From the NCBI RefSeq assembly GCF_008831285.2, contig NC_045139.1, positions 32,709,706-32,773,705 of the forward strand: a DNA stretch of 64,000 nt, read 5' to 3'. How positions within the stretch are numbered: position 1 is the first letter of the stretch; each line of letters begins with the position of its first letter. The notes beneath the pieces were generated by a model. The model saw nothing but the letters and a program-made list of their open reading frames with translations. It was not told where the DNA came from and ran no database searches. Below are positions 46,621 to 60,300 of the stretch, one piece after another. The position numbers and the translations under genes are program-made. The DNA comes from Nymphaea colorata (Eukaryota > Streptophyta > Magnoliopsida > Nymphaeales > Nymphaeaceae).

Positions 46621-48756
46621 GAGAGAGATATGCAATTCACAATTTTCTTGGTGCTTTTCAAACAACAATACTGTTGCAAAAGTAATGAAAATATGTTCAT
46701 TTTTTAAACGCTCAAAATTAATCAAGTAAATGGGAGGAGAATCTCACGGCCCAAATTAACCGGATGCAGCTTGAGTCTATGCAACATAGGTGTGCCATGT
46801 CATGAACGGTGGTTATTAGCAAAGCTGGCCGAGGTTGGCCAGCTGAGGCAGCCATGTTATCACTGGAGACTCGGCCAGCTGAGGCAGCCATGTTATCACT
46901 GGAGACTAACTATAGTAAGGTCCGTTGCTCATGTTCTCAGCGTTTTGTCAGGCTGCCAAACAAGGGTGCAGCCATTGAAGCAGCCATGAGCCCCCCCTCA
47001 AATTTTTCCCAAAAACAAAAATTATCTATATGTAATAACCATTGTAAAAATTTTTAAAGTTACGTTTAACTCCTTTCAAAATTTCCAAACCATAACTCCA
47101 CCCTTCTTTTAAAAAAAAATTACAAATTCTGCCCCTGCTGCCAAAAGGCGTATTGTGCACCTCCATTGAAATATTGAAACTGGGTGTTCGACTAAAATAT
47201 TATATTTTCTTGCCTTCGACCGCACTCCAAATTGTAAATATTTAAAGAACACAGAAAGCAGAACCAATTGACTGGTTGCATTCTTTAAATAGTTTTCTTC
47301 AAAGATCACTTTGCTTAACCAATCTGAGAAGAACTGCTCGATTTACAATTCCCAAAGATGCCGTTTGGTTGCAATAATAACTATTCTTAGGACAAAATAA
47401 TAAGACTTTATCAAGACCCCTCCATTGAAAAGATATTTTGTTGATTTAATTCAAAATTGGATTATTCAGTCTATGTCAATACCGTTTGTATTGGTGTTAG
47501 TTAGTTAAAAGAAAATTTATGCTTGAATCCATGAAATTCTCATTCTTGCATGATCCATTCTGAGTTGAAATGTGAAAGAAACCTATTGTTTCTTCTAACT
47601 TTGAATTAATGGTAAAGCGTATATGGTAATCATATCTCATTTAATAATTATTCCCATTCAGAATTCATTTTATTTGGATTCTAATGGGTGTTCGAGTTTG
47701 TGGCACCAATTCCATCAACGCGATTCTAGTTTCTAAGACTAGACTAAAATGAAAAAATTGGAATAAAAAACGGATTTGGACCTGTTTTGTTTCGCACTTT
47801 TATGTGTCTCGTACTAGTATAACATCCAACTTATACAACTTATAAGAAAAAAAGATTGTTTTGTTGGTTGAGCGGGTATGCATGATTCATAATCTAGATG
47901 AATTGTTTTTTAGATATGTGTGAGCTGATCAACAATGGAATGTATCAATTGCAATATTTGTGGCTATTCCCGATTTATCAACAAAGAATCAAGTTCAATA
48001 GGAATAAACGCATTGTATTGTACCCAATTTGCATTTGGTTCTAATATATTGATGAATAATGGAATTGTAAATCAATTGGTAAGCAGAATCGTGGATTTAA
48101 TTTACTTGATTTTATCGAACGACTCCGAAAGCAAAAGAACAAAATATGTGAAAAGAAGCATGTCACCCCTTTGTATTGTTATCATTCTGTTTCAGTAAGA
48201 ACAAACAACAAAGAGTCTTTGGTTTCGGTCAGAAATTTCTGTGATGCCATAAAATATCCACGATTACCTGAGGTAATAGTTGTATATATAACACAACCCG
48301 ATGGATACCAAAAGATCGTGCTGCTTGGATTCTGATATTCTCAACCAGATTCAAGAATGAATCGAGGACGTTCACTTTGTTTTATTTTATTTACTTCATT
48401 GTGTGTTTTTTGTTTATTTTTTCACTTTTACTATAGTACTTATTATGTTTGATGCTCATGAATAACAAAATGAAATTAGTTTTAGATTTTGTTTCTCTTC
48501 CCATTTATCAAGTTTAGACAGTTGATGATTTAAAGAAAAGCAAAATTAAACTTTATGTTATTATGATTATCAAAATGATCAAATTGACGTATTAAAAGAT
48601 ATCTGTAATTATAGTTATTTGTTGTGATTGCACAAACTTGCTGATTGATTCAGAGATCAAATTGCGTCTTTACGGAAGAACTGCTTTCCACCAATAGCAA
48701 TGATGGCAAAGTGCCAGGATTTTTTATGTACAACCATTTTTAATGAATCCTTGATA
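46438..48756. other. Block B intergenic sequence
   Basis: An (AT)n tract at 46567-46612. 46740-47340 matches 59540-60140 of block C, including the GGCCAGCTGAGGCAGCCATG motif, here tandemly duplicated with a 36-bp period (46837 and 46873). 47345-48756 is AT-rich with no recognised family. Confidence 0.55.
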
Positions 48757-51190
48757 CTCGATGCAGTCTGAAATTAGTTCATTTGTCATTTACCATCAAA
48801 CCACTTTGGCCCTTTCTGGTTTATTGGAAGGGCTTAATCAGCTAATGCCTCATTCTTTTTATGTATTAGAAATCCAATTTAAGATATTTAGTTTAGCTTA
48901 GTCGTTTGAGCAAGAATTGGCTCATTTCATTCATGACTGATCGTCACAAATGATTAGGTTGTTAACTAACTTCTTGTGTATTTGTCTTTCTTATAAATGG
49001 TGAAATAAATTATTCATATAAGGGAGCAAACTCGATACTTGTTAGATATCGATATGCATCCATGGAAAATATTAAAAACTATAATAAAATACAAATAAAT
49101 GACTATTCAATTTAATTCCACATCGAATCAATTCCGTACCGATTCTGAATTATAGGAATTTTTGTTATGTTAAAACTTTGTTTGAAACGTACTTTTACAG
49201 AGGTCGCCAATGTAAGGGTATGACTTCCATCTAGAAAAAGTCCAATTAACATAATAAAAATGGCTTTTACAGAAGCCCATGAACATGGGAATTCTAGATA
49301 GATGGCTGACAGGGACTCATACCTGCTCATGCACGTCACATTTACAAAATTTTAGTGGTGCCAATGAAGCGGCAACTTTGGTTAACATGAGTATAATAAC
49401 ATCTTGAAAATTCTTTTCAGACTATCCCTGGCAAAATAATATCTTAGATATGATTAATTTCTGCAAAAAGGATTAGCACCCTTGTAGAAAAAAAATATGC
49501 AAAAAACTTGAAGTGATTAACCTTGAACGTTAGCCGCTCGAACTTTGTAGTTTGTCTCTCCTCTCAGTGTGCAGTATAATCTTTGTGAGAAGCAGGAGCA
49601 CCAGATCCATCTTACAAGTCAACTTGCAGTCACTTGTTTGAGTTGGGCATAGACCCGACCTTCCTTTTAAGGGACTTGACCAGCGACATGAGTTCAAACT
49701 TCTCTTTCTTAATCTCTTGCTCATCATCAGGTTTCTCCACATTCTTCCTCTCCGGCTGCTTTGCTTCCTCTGGCACTTCATCAACGACACCCTTCTGCTT
49801 GCTAGATACCTGCCTTAAATAAGCAGCACTCCTGCAACAGCAACAACCAGCAATTTTGCAGCTTAAGAGGATGAAGAGCAAACGATAATTTCCCTTGTTC
49901 TACTTTATCCCTGTGCAAAGTTAGTCACACAGCACGATCAAAGGTGGAAACATGGGTCACCCTAATTGCACGGTATGCTCTGTGTGCACATATGCATGCA
50001 TGGGCATGTGATAGTACTTGCGTCTTATCTATATGTGCATGCGTGTGTTTGTGTGCATGTGTGAACCATCTTTGAATATCAGAATGTTGGTCTTCGGGAG
50101 AAAGTATGTCACTTTACGAAACCAGATAATGACTCCATTTCCTTTTATATCGAGGATCTGTTGGGTCTAATGCATGGAATGGGGAAGTGAACAAAGCCGG
50201 CACTGCAGCCGAAGCTGCATATTTTTACTCAGTCTAGATTTTCATTAATTTCCCTTTTGTTCTTCTAGTGCATGAGGAGATCATTCATTACTGCTTTTAA
50301 ATTCATCCCTTCCCTTTTGGTCTCGCACTGGGAAAAATCATTAACTTTTGCTTTCATTAGTTAATGAATAAGAAAGAGAAACCCATCTTCTTACAGTTGG
50401 TTGATACATGCCAATTCTCGGTGTCATCTTGGAAAAGAATTTCCCACTTGCTCTACGTAGAATTAGTATTTTGAATTGAAAGAAACTTCTTTTCATATTC
50501 TTGTCCGGCCGGGACGAGTCTCAGAACGGAAAAGTGAGTAGCCTAAATGTTCCCAGTTGACATCGGGTTGCGGGAGAGGTGATAGGGTGGAGTAGTGGTG
50601 GAGCAAGAAATTTTTTGCTATGGGGTTGAAGTGCATGAGGGCGGCACTCGAAGTATCAAAAGCAGACCCTGTAACTTAAGAGGTCGTTTGGCAAATGGAA
50701 TACTTTGTAAGTTTTTCATGAATCTGCGCTCAAAAATGCGACAAATTCATTGACTCCTAGTTTTCATGTTTCATAAATCCGTCCGGATTTTTATGGTAGA
50801 TTTATGCAACGCACACATAATGTTTCAATTGCCAAACAACTCCTAAAGAGACAAGGGATTTAGTGGAAGTTTCGGCTCTATGTTGGGTAGGTCTCCTCCG
50901 TTCACCCTGAAGTCAAATGCAATTGGCTTTGGATATCTAAAATCCGTTTACTGCAGGTTATCATCATTCATATGGTGTAACTACGAACGAATAAATTTAG
51001 TCGTTTAAATTAGGTTGATGCTGACATAGACTTTAAGTGTCTAGACCTGACCTGTACCTCTTAGTTACACAACTTAAAGAATGTTTAGTCAAAATAATGT
51101 TGTCCTTCTCAAAATATATGTTCTTAAAATTAAAACATATTGGAAGAATGCCATATTATGTTTCAATAAACCTCATAAGATCATTATGAA
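48757..51190. repeat. 2.43-kb segment, right copy
   Basis: Near-identical to 37129-39562. Its right end continues the match to the inverted copy (19968) for ~13 bp more (GTTGTTCCTAAATC) than the left copy does, indicating that the left copy was interrupted there. Confidence 0.95.
49630..50199 (-). pseudogene. ESF1 3' gene fragment, block B
   Basis: Same as the block A fragment: penultimate-exon piece 50142-50199, last exon 49630-49831 with an intact frame, donor GA for GT. It cannot produce ESF1. Confidence 0.9.
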
Positions 51191-52873
51191 TGTTGTTCCT
51201 AAATCTAACAACAAATTAATATTATTGCACATAATTGCAGTGTATTCTTTGCGAAAGAGAAATGTTTTCTAATGTTAATGAACGTTAGTGATGATTTAAT
51301 GTGAGTAAGTAAAGGATGTTTACTGACGTCTACTTGCATCAATAAATTCTGTGTCGAATGCGTATATTTCGTGTCACAAATGGCAGATTTTGACTACGTG
51401 ATGCAAAACATCAGTAAAGGCTTTGACGATGCCGTCTTCACTGACATTTGGCTCGGCTCCAGTAAGAAGGTCGCTACATAATTTGCTGGCTTTTTTTTCA
51501 ATTTTTAGAGACATTTTTTAATGTCATTGAAAATTGTTTTTCCTTTTTGTTTTGTGTTTTCATAATATATATTTAAAGAACACAACGACTTCACACCAAA
51601 TAGTTTTACACATATGACTTACAAAAAATAAAAACATGCATCATTTAGTTATTTTTTAAAAAATAAATATATATAACGGTGAGAATAGTATAGTATTTGA
51701 ATAAGGGTAGTTTAAATGTCTTTTGTACTTCTTTCATATAGTTCTTATATATTTTATAGCTTTCTAAACAGATATCGTATTTATGAAATACATCCACTTT
51801 TAATTAAAGAGACTGTATGACTTAATTCTTACTTAAGAGGGGAATAAATACTTTATTCTTTTTTCTGAATTTTTATTGCATATATATATATATTAGAAAC
51901 AGATGTATGTAAAAAATTTACATGCACGAACCATTGAACTGGTCGGCAGATTTCAGTCCAATTCTTAAGACATTGATTTTCTCGTTGTTAGTAATTTTAC
52001 TCATTTGCAGCTGCAGTTTATGAGATGGCAATAAGACACCATGTGTGAGGAGAGCGTTTGATAGGGATGACACTTTGTTCTTAGAATCCGTTATGTTCTC
52101 AGAATCCGTGTACATAATGATCTTAATTCTTTCTCTCACTAAATGATGGGCAGCGCGGTTGGGTTAAAAGCTGTCTGCTTCCTATCAATCAGGTTCAAAT
52201 TTTTATCAGATGTAGCTAAAGGTTCCAAAATCGAGTCCGTAATCCAATATATCATGGGTACTGCACCCGAATTCCATCCGCAATTAAATGAGATTTCATA
52301 TTGACAAAAATACTACATGATCTGAAACCTATAAAATTTTTTGAGTAGCGAAATCTTGTCACTTGACGTGTAAAATTTTGTAAGTTGTTAAATCTCATTG
52401 CTCGAGTTTTCTTTCGCTTCTGTTTTTTTAATCCGAAAGTAATGCACATCAAATGGAGTTGGTTTTGTGTAGCTTGAATTTGCTATATGGTTGCATTACT
52501 CACACGGTAAAACTATGAATGAACAAATTTCATTGTTTAACTTAAGCCACTTTGAAACATAATTGCAGAGAGTGGATGTCGTAGGGACTCAAGTGCAGAA
52601 AACTTTTCTAGGAAAAGATTAATTTGCATAAAATGAAATATGAACAATAGTACATAGATATGCTTTCCATTTAAGATGGAACAATTCTATAATACAAAAG
52701 AATTCCCTCCCAATGCTGAAACGTCTTAGGGAATGCTTCAAATTAACTAACAGAAGGATATATTCTAAAGAATTCCTAGAATACTGAGGGATGCCGAATA
52801 GGGCAGATTTATCCGCGTATAATCATTGTGTAAGCTAAAACAGTTTCATATACAATGATGGGAGGGGTGAAAA
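51191..52873. other. Spacer between block B and block C
   Basis: 51204-51950 is unassigned AT-rich DNA. A short open stretch near 51380-51480 (ADFDYVMQNISKGFDDAV) is not recognised. 51950-52873 matches the 3' flank of protease copy A. No gene supported. Confidence 0.5.
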
Positions 52874-55800
52874 CTAAAAGAAACTTGCTAAAACAGACAA
52901 AATTGTAAAGAAAACGTATACAAACGCTGGGTGTGCAGCATGACCAGAAGATGTTGCATGAATTTGGGTTCTGTTTCCAACTGTTGTTGTGTCTTCTGGA
53001 TTGACAGCACTGGGGCTAACAGCAGATGTGGGGGACATAGCTGGTGACTTTACCGATGGTGTAGCAGCTCCATCAGTATTATAGCCTGATGAAGGGAAAA
53101 AAGACTGGTGAAAAATCAAGGACAGAGAACCCAGGATCCACTAAAAGGAATCAAAACGGGTTGTGCTTACAGTTAAACTCCTTCCAACCTAAGACGCCCT
53201 TCTCTCTGTTAAAAACAATCCGATGGCCTGTCATGAAGTTCTCTGCAGAAGAAACGACCAAGGTATTCGGTGTCAAGCTATATGGATGTTAAGGTAGCAT
53301 CCCGATAATGTTTCTATCGGTTGAGTAGTTCTTGATAAATGAAGCAATTTATAGAGCCTGTAGATGTGCACACACGGAAAGAGAGAGAGATATAGATACT
53401 TACGCCCAATAATGTTCAAACCATCACTCTTCACAATAGCTAGGCAATATATATTTTGTACCTACAAATTATGACAAGCAAATGGTGAAGAGTTAGCAGG
53501 CATGACCACACTTGCACAAAGACATATATTGACACAATACGTACCTGTGAGGTTAAAACAACTATTGGATTCAAGACATTAAAATTGGCTCCACTACTCA
53601 TTGTTATGTTGATTTTTGGGATAAGTATGGAGTTTTGGTTTGAACTGCATGAAGACAAATTATTATATATATCATGTTTCGCTATTTATATGTCAACAAA
53701 GAAAATAACATACGAATGGATAAATCGGTTACCTGATGTCATAACAATACTCAAACGGAGCTGTGGAGTTAAGAGTAGAACGAGGCTCCTTGACTTGCTT
53801 ATCAAACTGCAAAAGTAGTGCCACATATCTAAGAATTTAAGTAGAAAATCTTGAAGGTACTTTCAAGAATTAAGAGTAGAATAAGTTTATTACACTGTCT
53901 CCAATATCTGTGTATAGTGGATCAGCTAAATAAGTGAAGGAGGTTCCAGTATCAAAGATAGGAAGGAGCCCTGGACGTATGCTAATGACATTTGCTCCCA
54001 CTTGTATGTCAGTAACGTTAATTTGGTACGTGGGGCTGCATATTTATTTCCAATGGTGAAACACAAAAGCAAACCAGTCACTAAACCAACTCAATATTGA
54101 TTTCCATAGTCCACGAAAGAAAGGAGACACTCACTGTGACTGAGCCACAACAAATGAAGTTTCTTCTTGATCACTGCTACCCTTGTCTCCAAAATTGATT
54201 CTTCCAAAACCATCGGAACCAAAACACATGGAGAAAGAATTCGCAATAAGGCCAGAATTGGCTAGAATGCTAGGGACAGATTGGTTTCCCAAACCAAGCC
54301 CAAATAACCCATTTAGAGCAGGGCCACGCAGAAAGGCACCGGTCTGGATCTGTCCACATCTGCATCATAAAAGTATGCCATAAAGATTTATGCTGATGAT
54401 GTGGAATAAATGACCAAGGACATTGTTACAGTAGTTTGTACCTTTTCCAGAAAACATATTGGTGAGACTAATAGTTTTCATATCATTGGACAGCCTGAAC
54501 TTGAATATTGCATTTAGAAGACCTTGGACCATTTTCTAAGGGTCAGAAAACTATCTTTTTCTCATTTCCCCTAGAATTTGATCAAACTTTGGCATACATC
54601 ACACACACAAAGACAACATTAATGTTCATGCTCTTATTGGCTGCAAATAGTATTCTGTCTAAGCTTTCACTTCACAAAAATTTTGCGGATGTATATGAGT
54701 TATGAGATGAAAGAATGATGAGGTAAATTTAATAAGCTTATCAGAGAAGGCATAAAGAAGCTCCTTGTATGGCATTTCAATGATGTAAGCATTGTTTAAT
54801 CCACTCCATTAGACAACAAATAACTTGAGGAAAGCTGATGAGAAAATAATCGTACCCAAAGACAACTGAAGGATTGATTGCTTTTGGTTGACTGTCTTCA
54901 GTAATCAAGTGGAGAACATCCTCCACCAGAACACCAGATGATGAAGTATTTGCAGAGACATAATCAACCTTGTACGGGCACTGGCTGTTTGTTCCCGAGC
55001 ATAGAGTTCGAGAATCACATAGATCGGAACTGCAAGGCAAATATTTGCCCGTCGTTGATATATTAGGAGAATAAACACCACTCTCAACACCCTGAACCTG
55101 AAGCAAGGGAATCAACAAATAACATTGTAAAAATTTCGACCTTCCTTCCTAACTACTCGAAATTAATAACTGGAAAACACTATATCGTCACAGGTGGATA
55201 ACCAGTGATTGCGGGCCTTCAACCACTACCAAAACAAATGGTAAGAACATTTGAATAGCATGATGCCCATCTCAAATTTGGTGCTCTTCTAACCAGCAGA
55301 AACCGAAAGGTCGCCGCTTGTATTGGTCAGATAAATAATAAAGACACATATTACATATAGTAATAAAACGTAATATATTGCATAGTCTGCAAATTCTATA
55401 ACAAAAGCGAAAAAAATTATCATATTCTATGACAAAGTCTGCAAATTTTAATCCGAAAAAACAAAAACGAAAAAAGTCATATTTCACAAGAAAAATGATA
55501 TGAACTATAAATATATAAATTGAAAATGAATTGCACAAAACACGCAAGGCACAATTTGAGAAAATATATATTATAACTAATCTGTACATTTTCATCGGAT
55601 AAACAATTTTCACAGCTTATTTCATATTGGAAAAACGAGTTGTACAAAGAAGGTGAGAAGAAGAACTAAGGGACGAGAGGTACTGTAAAGAAGCCTGTGA
55701 AATAAGATGTTTAATTCACCTGAAAAATGGTTATGAATATTCACAAAAATATACATACCAACTTCTTCCCCTTTCACCACATAAACTAAGGTAACAATCT

Positions 55801-56939
55801 TATCATAGAAAAATCAAAGGCGAAACGAAAATCTTGACAGCTAGGGCCAGTTTTTGGAATTACGCCTGAAAGTCAGGCGCCATTTATGAAAGAAAAATAT
55901 GGTCCTTGTTTGGGAGGGATGTTCAGAAGTAAGGCGTCCTGGACGCGCATCTCGGCAGAACATATTCTTGAACCGAACGGAACCCGTCCATCTTTAAATC
56001 GGACGGTTCTTGAAAAGGAAAAGAAAAAATGCGGTGGGTCCATCCAGGGCGGACCATGATGCTCTGGTCCGAGGCGCGACAAACCGGGGACTGGTTAATA
56101 TTGAACAGGATGCGTGATGCGGAAGCGGGGAAGCGAATCATTTTTTATTCAGATAAGCAAATTTTCTGAAAAGGAAAGGAATTTCCTGGTAGCTATGGGA
56201 TGAGCACCATTCAGGCAGCAGCAGGGAGGCCATTGACCAGTCGACTTCGTACCCGTAAAAGGAAAAAAGAGATGAAAGGGAGTGGGAGAATCCATTCGAA
56301 TCAAATTCATGCTTCAAAAAGATGAAGAATGTCGATCACATCACAAAAGAAACAGAAAAAGAAAAAAGAGCAGAAAGTGAAGGAATCATACGAGTGGTGA
56401 AGTGGAATTAGCACACTGGATGCACTGACATGGCACCCAGAAGAGGTCGCTGCCCGTGTCCAACGCCACTAGAAACTTCACTGCAGGTGTCCCAATTTCA
56501 ACCATGGCGTAGTGCAGACTTCACCCCCATCACCAGAAAGAACAAAGAAACGCAAATGAGAACAAGCTCAAACCTAAATGGTTGAAGAAGAGAGAGATAG
56601 ATGGATGCAGGGGTGTACGTACAATCCCAACTGAAGATGGAGGGTCAAGTTTCCGTCGACGAAAGTAACCAGAGGTGTGCTGCTTGCGGCGAGATTACGG
56701 CCGCGGAGGACCCGATCATGATGAAACAGGGTATTGTAGTATTCGGGACTCCCCGGCTGCGGCCAGTTGTCGACGGAGACGCCGGAGGTAGAGCGCACCC
56801 AGTCGCGCACCTGGTCGGAGAATTTGTGGTGGAGCTCGAAACTGAAGGTAGTTTTACCGACGGATGGGTGAAAGAGAAAAAGCAAAGCGAGGAAGAAGAG
56901 GAGGGTCGATGACATAAAGGAGACACCAGAGAGCGCCAT
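52874..56939 (-). CDS. APF1: APF1-like aspartic protease, copy C, intact
   Basis: Pepsin-like (A1) plant aspartic protease, predicted to be secreted and GPI-anchored. Ten exons: 56623-56939, 56392-56518, 54856-55097, 54135-54359, 53894-54035, 53733-53806, 53545-53644, 53404-53461, 53171-53242, 52874-53085. All introns are GT-AG and phases fit, giving 522 residues, a normal length for the family. Signal peptide ~1-28 (MALSGVSFMSSTLLFFLALL); FSFELHHKFSDQVRDW; first catalytic DTGS at 126-129 (VALDTGSDLFWVPC); family motifs GCGQIQTGAFL, GLFGLGLGNQSVPSILA, SFSMCFGSDGFGRINFGD; second DTGT at 332-335; MTGHRIVFNREKGVLGWKEF near the end. The Ser/Thr/Pro-rich tail from ~453 ends in a hydrophobic FVYVFFTILSVLASFF, as expected for a GPI signal. 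Substrate unknown. Symbol denotes the family, not a proven orthologue. Confidence 0.93.
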
Positions 56940-57012
56940 GGCAGGTCTGGAGGAGTCCGGCGGGGGCCGCTGGATCGGGGGAAGGGAAGGAGGGGATCAG
57001 GGGATGAGGAAA

Positions 57013-57019
57013 TTTTATA
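57013..57019 (-). promoter_or_regulatory. Possible TATA box of protease copy C
   Basis: TATAAAA on the minus strand 74 bp upstream of the ATG, with a CT-rich stretch just upstream. Conserved in all three copies. Confidence 0.5.
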
Positions 57020-60000
57020 GAAGAAGAAGAGGAGGAGGAGGAGAAGTAGTAGTCTCTCATCTCTTCAATTTCCCCTTCCTCTTCCTCTACGGAGGCGACG
57101 GCCCACAAAGTCATGGTCGTCGTCGGCCTCGTTAAAAATTAAATGAAATTTCTGAGAGACTGAGAAAGAGAGCGCGTGAAAATTCGGTCTCTCTCTGCTC
57201 CTCTCCTTCTCTGCAACAGCCTCGTTGACTTGCTCAAAATATAAAAAATTACAGGGCCGGTCCTTTCTTCTAGGCCACATTACAGAAACAGTCTTGCTTC
57301 ATGTATTCTTTTGCATGCCCATGTCTACCTTTTCTACTGTTAATCCAATTCTTTTGATGATGAAGTTTAGATTAACTATAGATAAATTTATCGTGAGTAG
57401 TTACTGTGAACAATGTTCATACCTTCATTTTCAAAAAGAAAAACAAAATGCATCTCCGGTAAGAATTAGGTAAAGTGCACCAATCAAATGAGGCTTCTAC
57501 TTAAGAGATCCGAGGTTCGAGTTCGAATTTCATGTTCATATGATGGCAACTCAACATTTGAGTTGAAAGGTATATCATGAGTCTACTAGGCTTTCAAGCA
57601 AGTAACCACTCGATCCGATGATATAAAGATACGACTTTGGAGGTTTGACGTGGATGCCGCTTTTTCAAAAAGAAACTATATCGATGTGTGACTTTCACAA
57701 AAAGTAAGAGCACAGTTTGAAACTCTTTCGCAAAAGATTTGGTCAAAATTGGATCTATTTAAACAAAGAAAGAAGATCTGGAATACTGATTTGGATCCGG
57801 CACCACATCCGAGAATATTCCTCGACTACATGGAATTTTGGATTAAAAATTCAAGTTCGGGTTCGATTAAACACATGCATTGCATCAGGTAGTGTGCTAT
57901 AAAAGGCTAGAGGATTTCTCCATCCAAACCTGAAAAAGAGAGGATAGTTCTCGATCACTTTGGCGACATATAAGAACCCAACTCTTTAAAATTAATTATT
58001 TAACCACTTTCTATGCAATTTAACATTTTCAATATGAGCTTAAGAATTTGATCATTTTCTGAGTTCAAATGTTTTTTTTCCAATAAAAGCAAAACTAACG
58101 GTTCCTGCAATATCAAAATTTTGGCAATTAGAATGTGAATTAAGTCATGTTTTATATTAAATTAATAAACATATCTGGATGTCCATGACGTACATTTTTT
58201 TGTGTACAAGTGTGGTGGTTTTTGTTCCTCACATAAGTAATTATGGATATACCAGTTTTCATGTATATTATATGTTTATCTAAGTCTTAACCTTGAAGGC
58301 ATAAGAATATAATATCAAAAGTTTTACGTAAAAGGCGATCTCTTCTAAGTAAACACTAAAAAAAAAAAAATCGTGGGGAGCTCATAAAAATATGTGAGGA
58401 TGAGATTTGGTCAACCGCTCAACTACTTAGCGAATTCGATGAACACTAAGCGCGTATATTTTCAATTGTAACGTGATTGTGCCTCAAGAAGTTGATGGCG
58501 CCATTCATTACCAGAGCTAAATATCTCCAACTTTTTCAGTGTAAAAGTCCAAGTTGAAGAAAGGTTTGGTGTAGGTCAATTCTTTTATTATGGTTTTTAT
58601 ATTGTTTTTAGTGATTTTTTTCCCCCTCATGACGATGGTAAGTAGTGACCACAAACCGTTGCGGTGGCAACATCACTAGACTTTTACAAAATATTTATTT
58701 TAACCATAAAGAAAATAAATATTTTATCAGAACTTTTTTGATATTTTGCATAAATGAAGATCTGGTCGGGCAGTAGATGTATATAGAAGACGTGTCATCT
58801 CTCATTGATTTTTGTAGGTACTATTTTTTTCATACATGGACTTTGGTCTCATTTTAAAAAATTTCGTTTAAATTTTAGGTACTAGTATAATTTAAAAACT
58901 TTAATTCGACCCCCTCATGAAAAATTCTTTACTCCGCCCGTAACTATTGAACTGGGAAAACGGTGGGATCACAACACTATAGTGGATGGGCGTATTCTTG
59001 ATCACCGAAAAATTGTTTTTAAAAAAGAAATGTTAAAAAAAAAACTCCAACCCAAAGTCAGCTAAGAATTGGTCATTGTTCGGAAGCCTTACGCTGAAGA
59101 CTTGTTCGGTTCCGTGACATTAGAAAATTGAAACCAAATTTTGGTGACTAGATGGCGACCCGACCTACTGACCTGATTCTCTGAGTCGTTGCTGGATGAG
59201 TTCTTTATATTATACACAACCAAGTTTCACAGTTTTAGAATATTAGAAAAATGGGTATTTGTTTATGCATGTATCTCCATGTTCTAAGTTGCTTTTCCTA
59301 TAAAACTAATCATATCAACGAATGCGGCATGCATGAAAATATATTCATAAAACAATGTGAGAATCTGATGACCAAGTCCAATATTATGATAGGGCCATTA
59401 ATGTTTAGAGCCTTATAGAATTTCAATTATACACTATTTTTATGATTTTTTGAAAAGCTTATAAATTTTTTATTTTGCATTACTCGCAACATTGAGTTTG
59501 TGACAAAAAAACACCCCTCTCTCTCTCTCTCTTTTTATATATATATTGGCCGGCCAACCTAACCGGATTCCTTGACTCTACACGCCACAGGTGTGGGATG
59601 TCATGCTGGCCAGTAGCAAGGTTGGCCAGCTGAGGCAGCCATGTTAGTGCTGGGAGACTAACTATAGAAAGTTTGATTGCTCATGGTCTCAACGTTCTGT
59701 CAGGCTGGGGGGGCATGAGCCCCCCTCAAATTTTCAAAAAAATAAATAAATAAATTCTATATGTAATTTAAAATCATTATAAAAATTTTAAAAATAAAAT
59801 TTACCCTATCAAAATTTTGAAACCATAATTTCACTCTTCTTTTTAAAAATTTACTAACTCTTCTGCCAAAAGCTGTATTGTGCACCTCCATTGAAAGATT
59901 GAAAACCGGCGAGCGACTAAAATATTATATTTTCTTGCCGTCGACCACACTCCAACTTGTCTATATTTAAAAAACACAGGAAACGGAACCGTTTGACTGG

Positions 60001-60300
60001 TTGCACTATTTACATAGTTTCTTTCAAAGCCACTTTGTTAGCCTTCACCCGGGAAGGGCGGAAAGTGGACCCGCTTCGTGAACAAATGAACAAGGAGTAG
60101 GACTCTTCATTGCAAAGGACAATCTGAGAAGAACTGCCTGATTTTCCGATCCCCAAGAAAATAATGAGGCTTTATCAAGACCCCCTGTTTGCAATTGCTA
60201 GCAACAGTATAGCCCAAATTTGGAAGTTAGAAATGTGACTAAGTTTTGGTATTAAGGAGAGTGTTTGGAAACGAATGAACAAGATTCATTTATGCAGTAC
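57020..60300. other. Intergenic region between protease C and ESF1
   Basis: 57020-58985 is homologous to the 5' flanks of copies A and B. 59516-59532 is a (CT)n tract. 59540-60140 matches 46740-47340 with the GGCCAGCTGAGGCAGCC motif present once. No reading frame of note. Confidence 0.6.

Noticed and set aside
47935-48198. 87-codon frame with two Cys pairs (MECINCNICGYS...)
   Set aside because: Considered as possible organelle-derived or zinc-binding sequence, but I could match it to nothing and the flanks show no gene structure.
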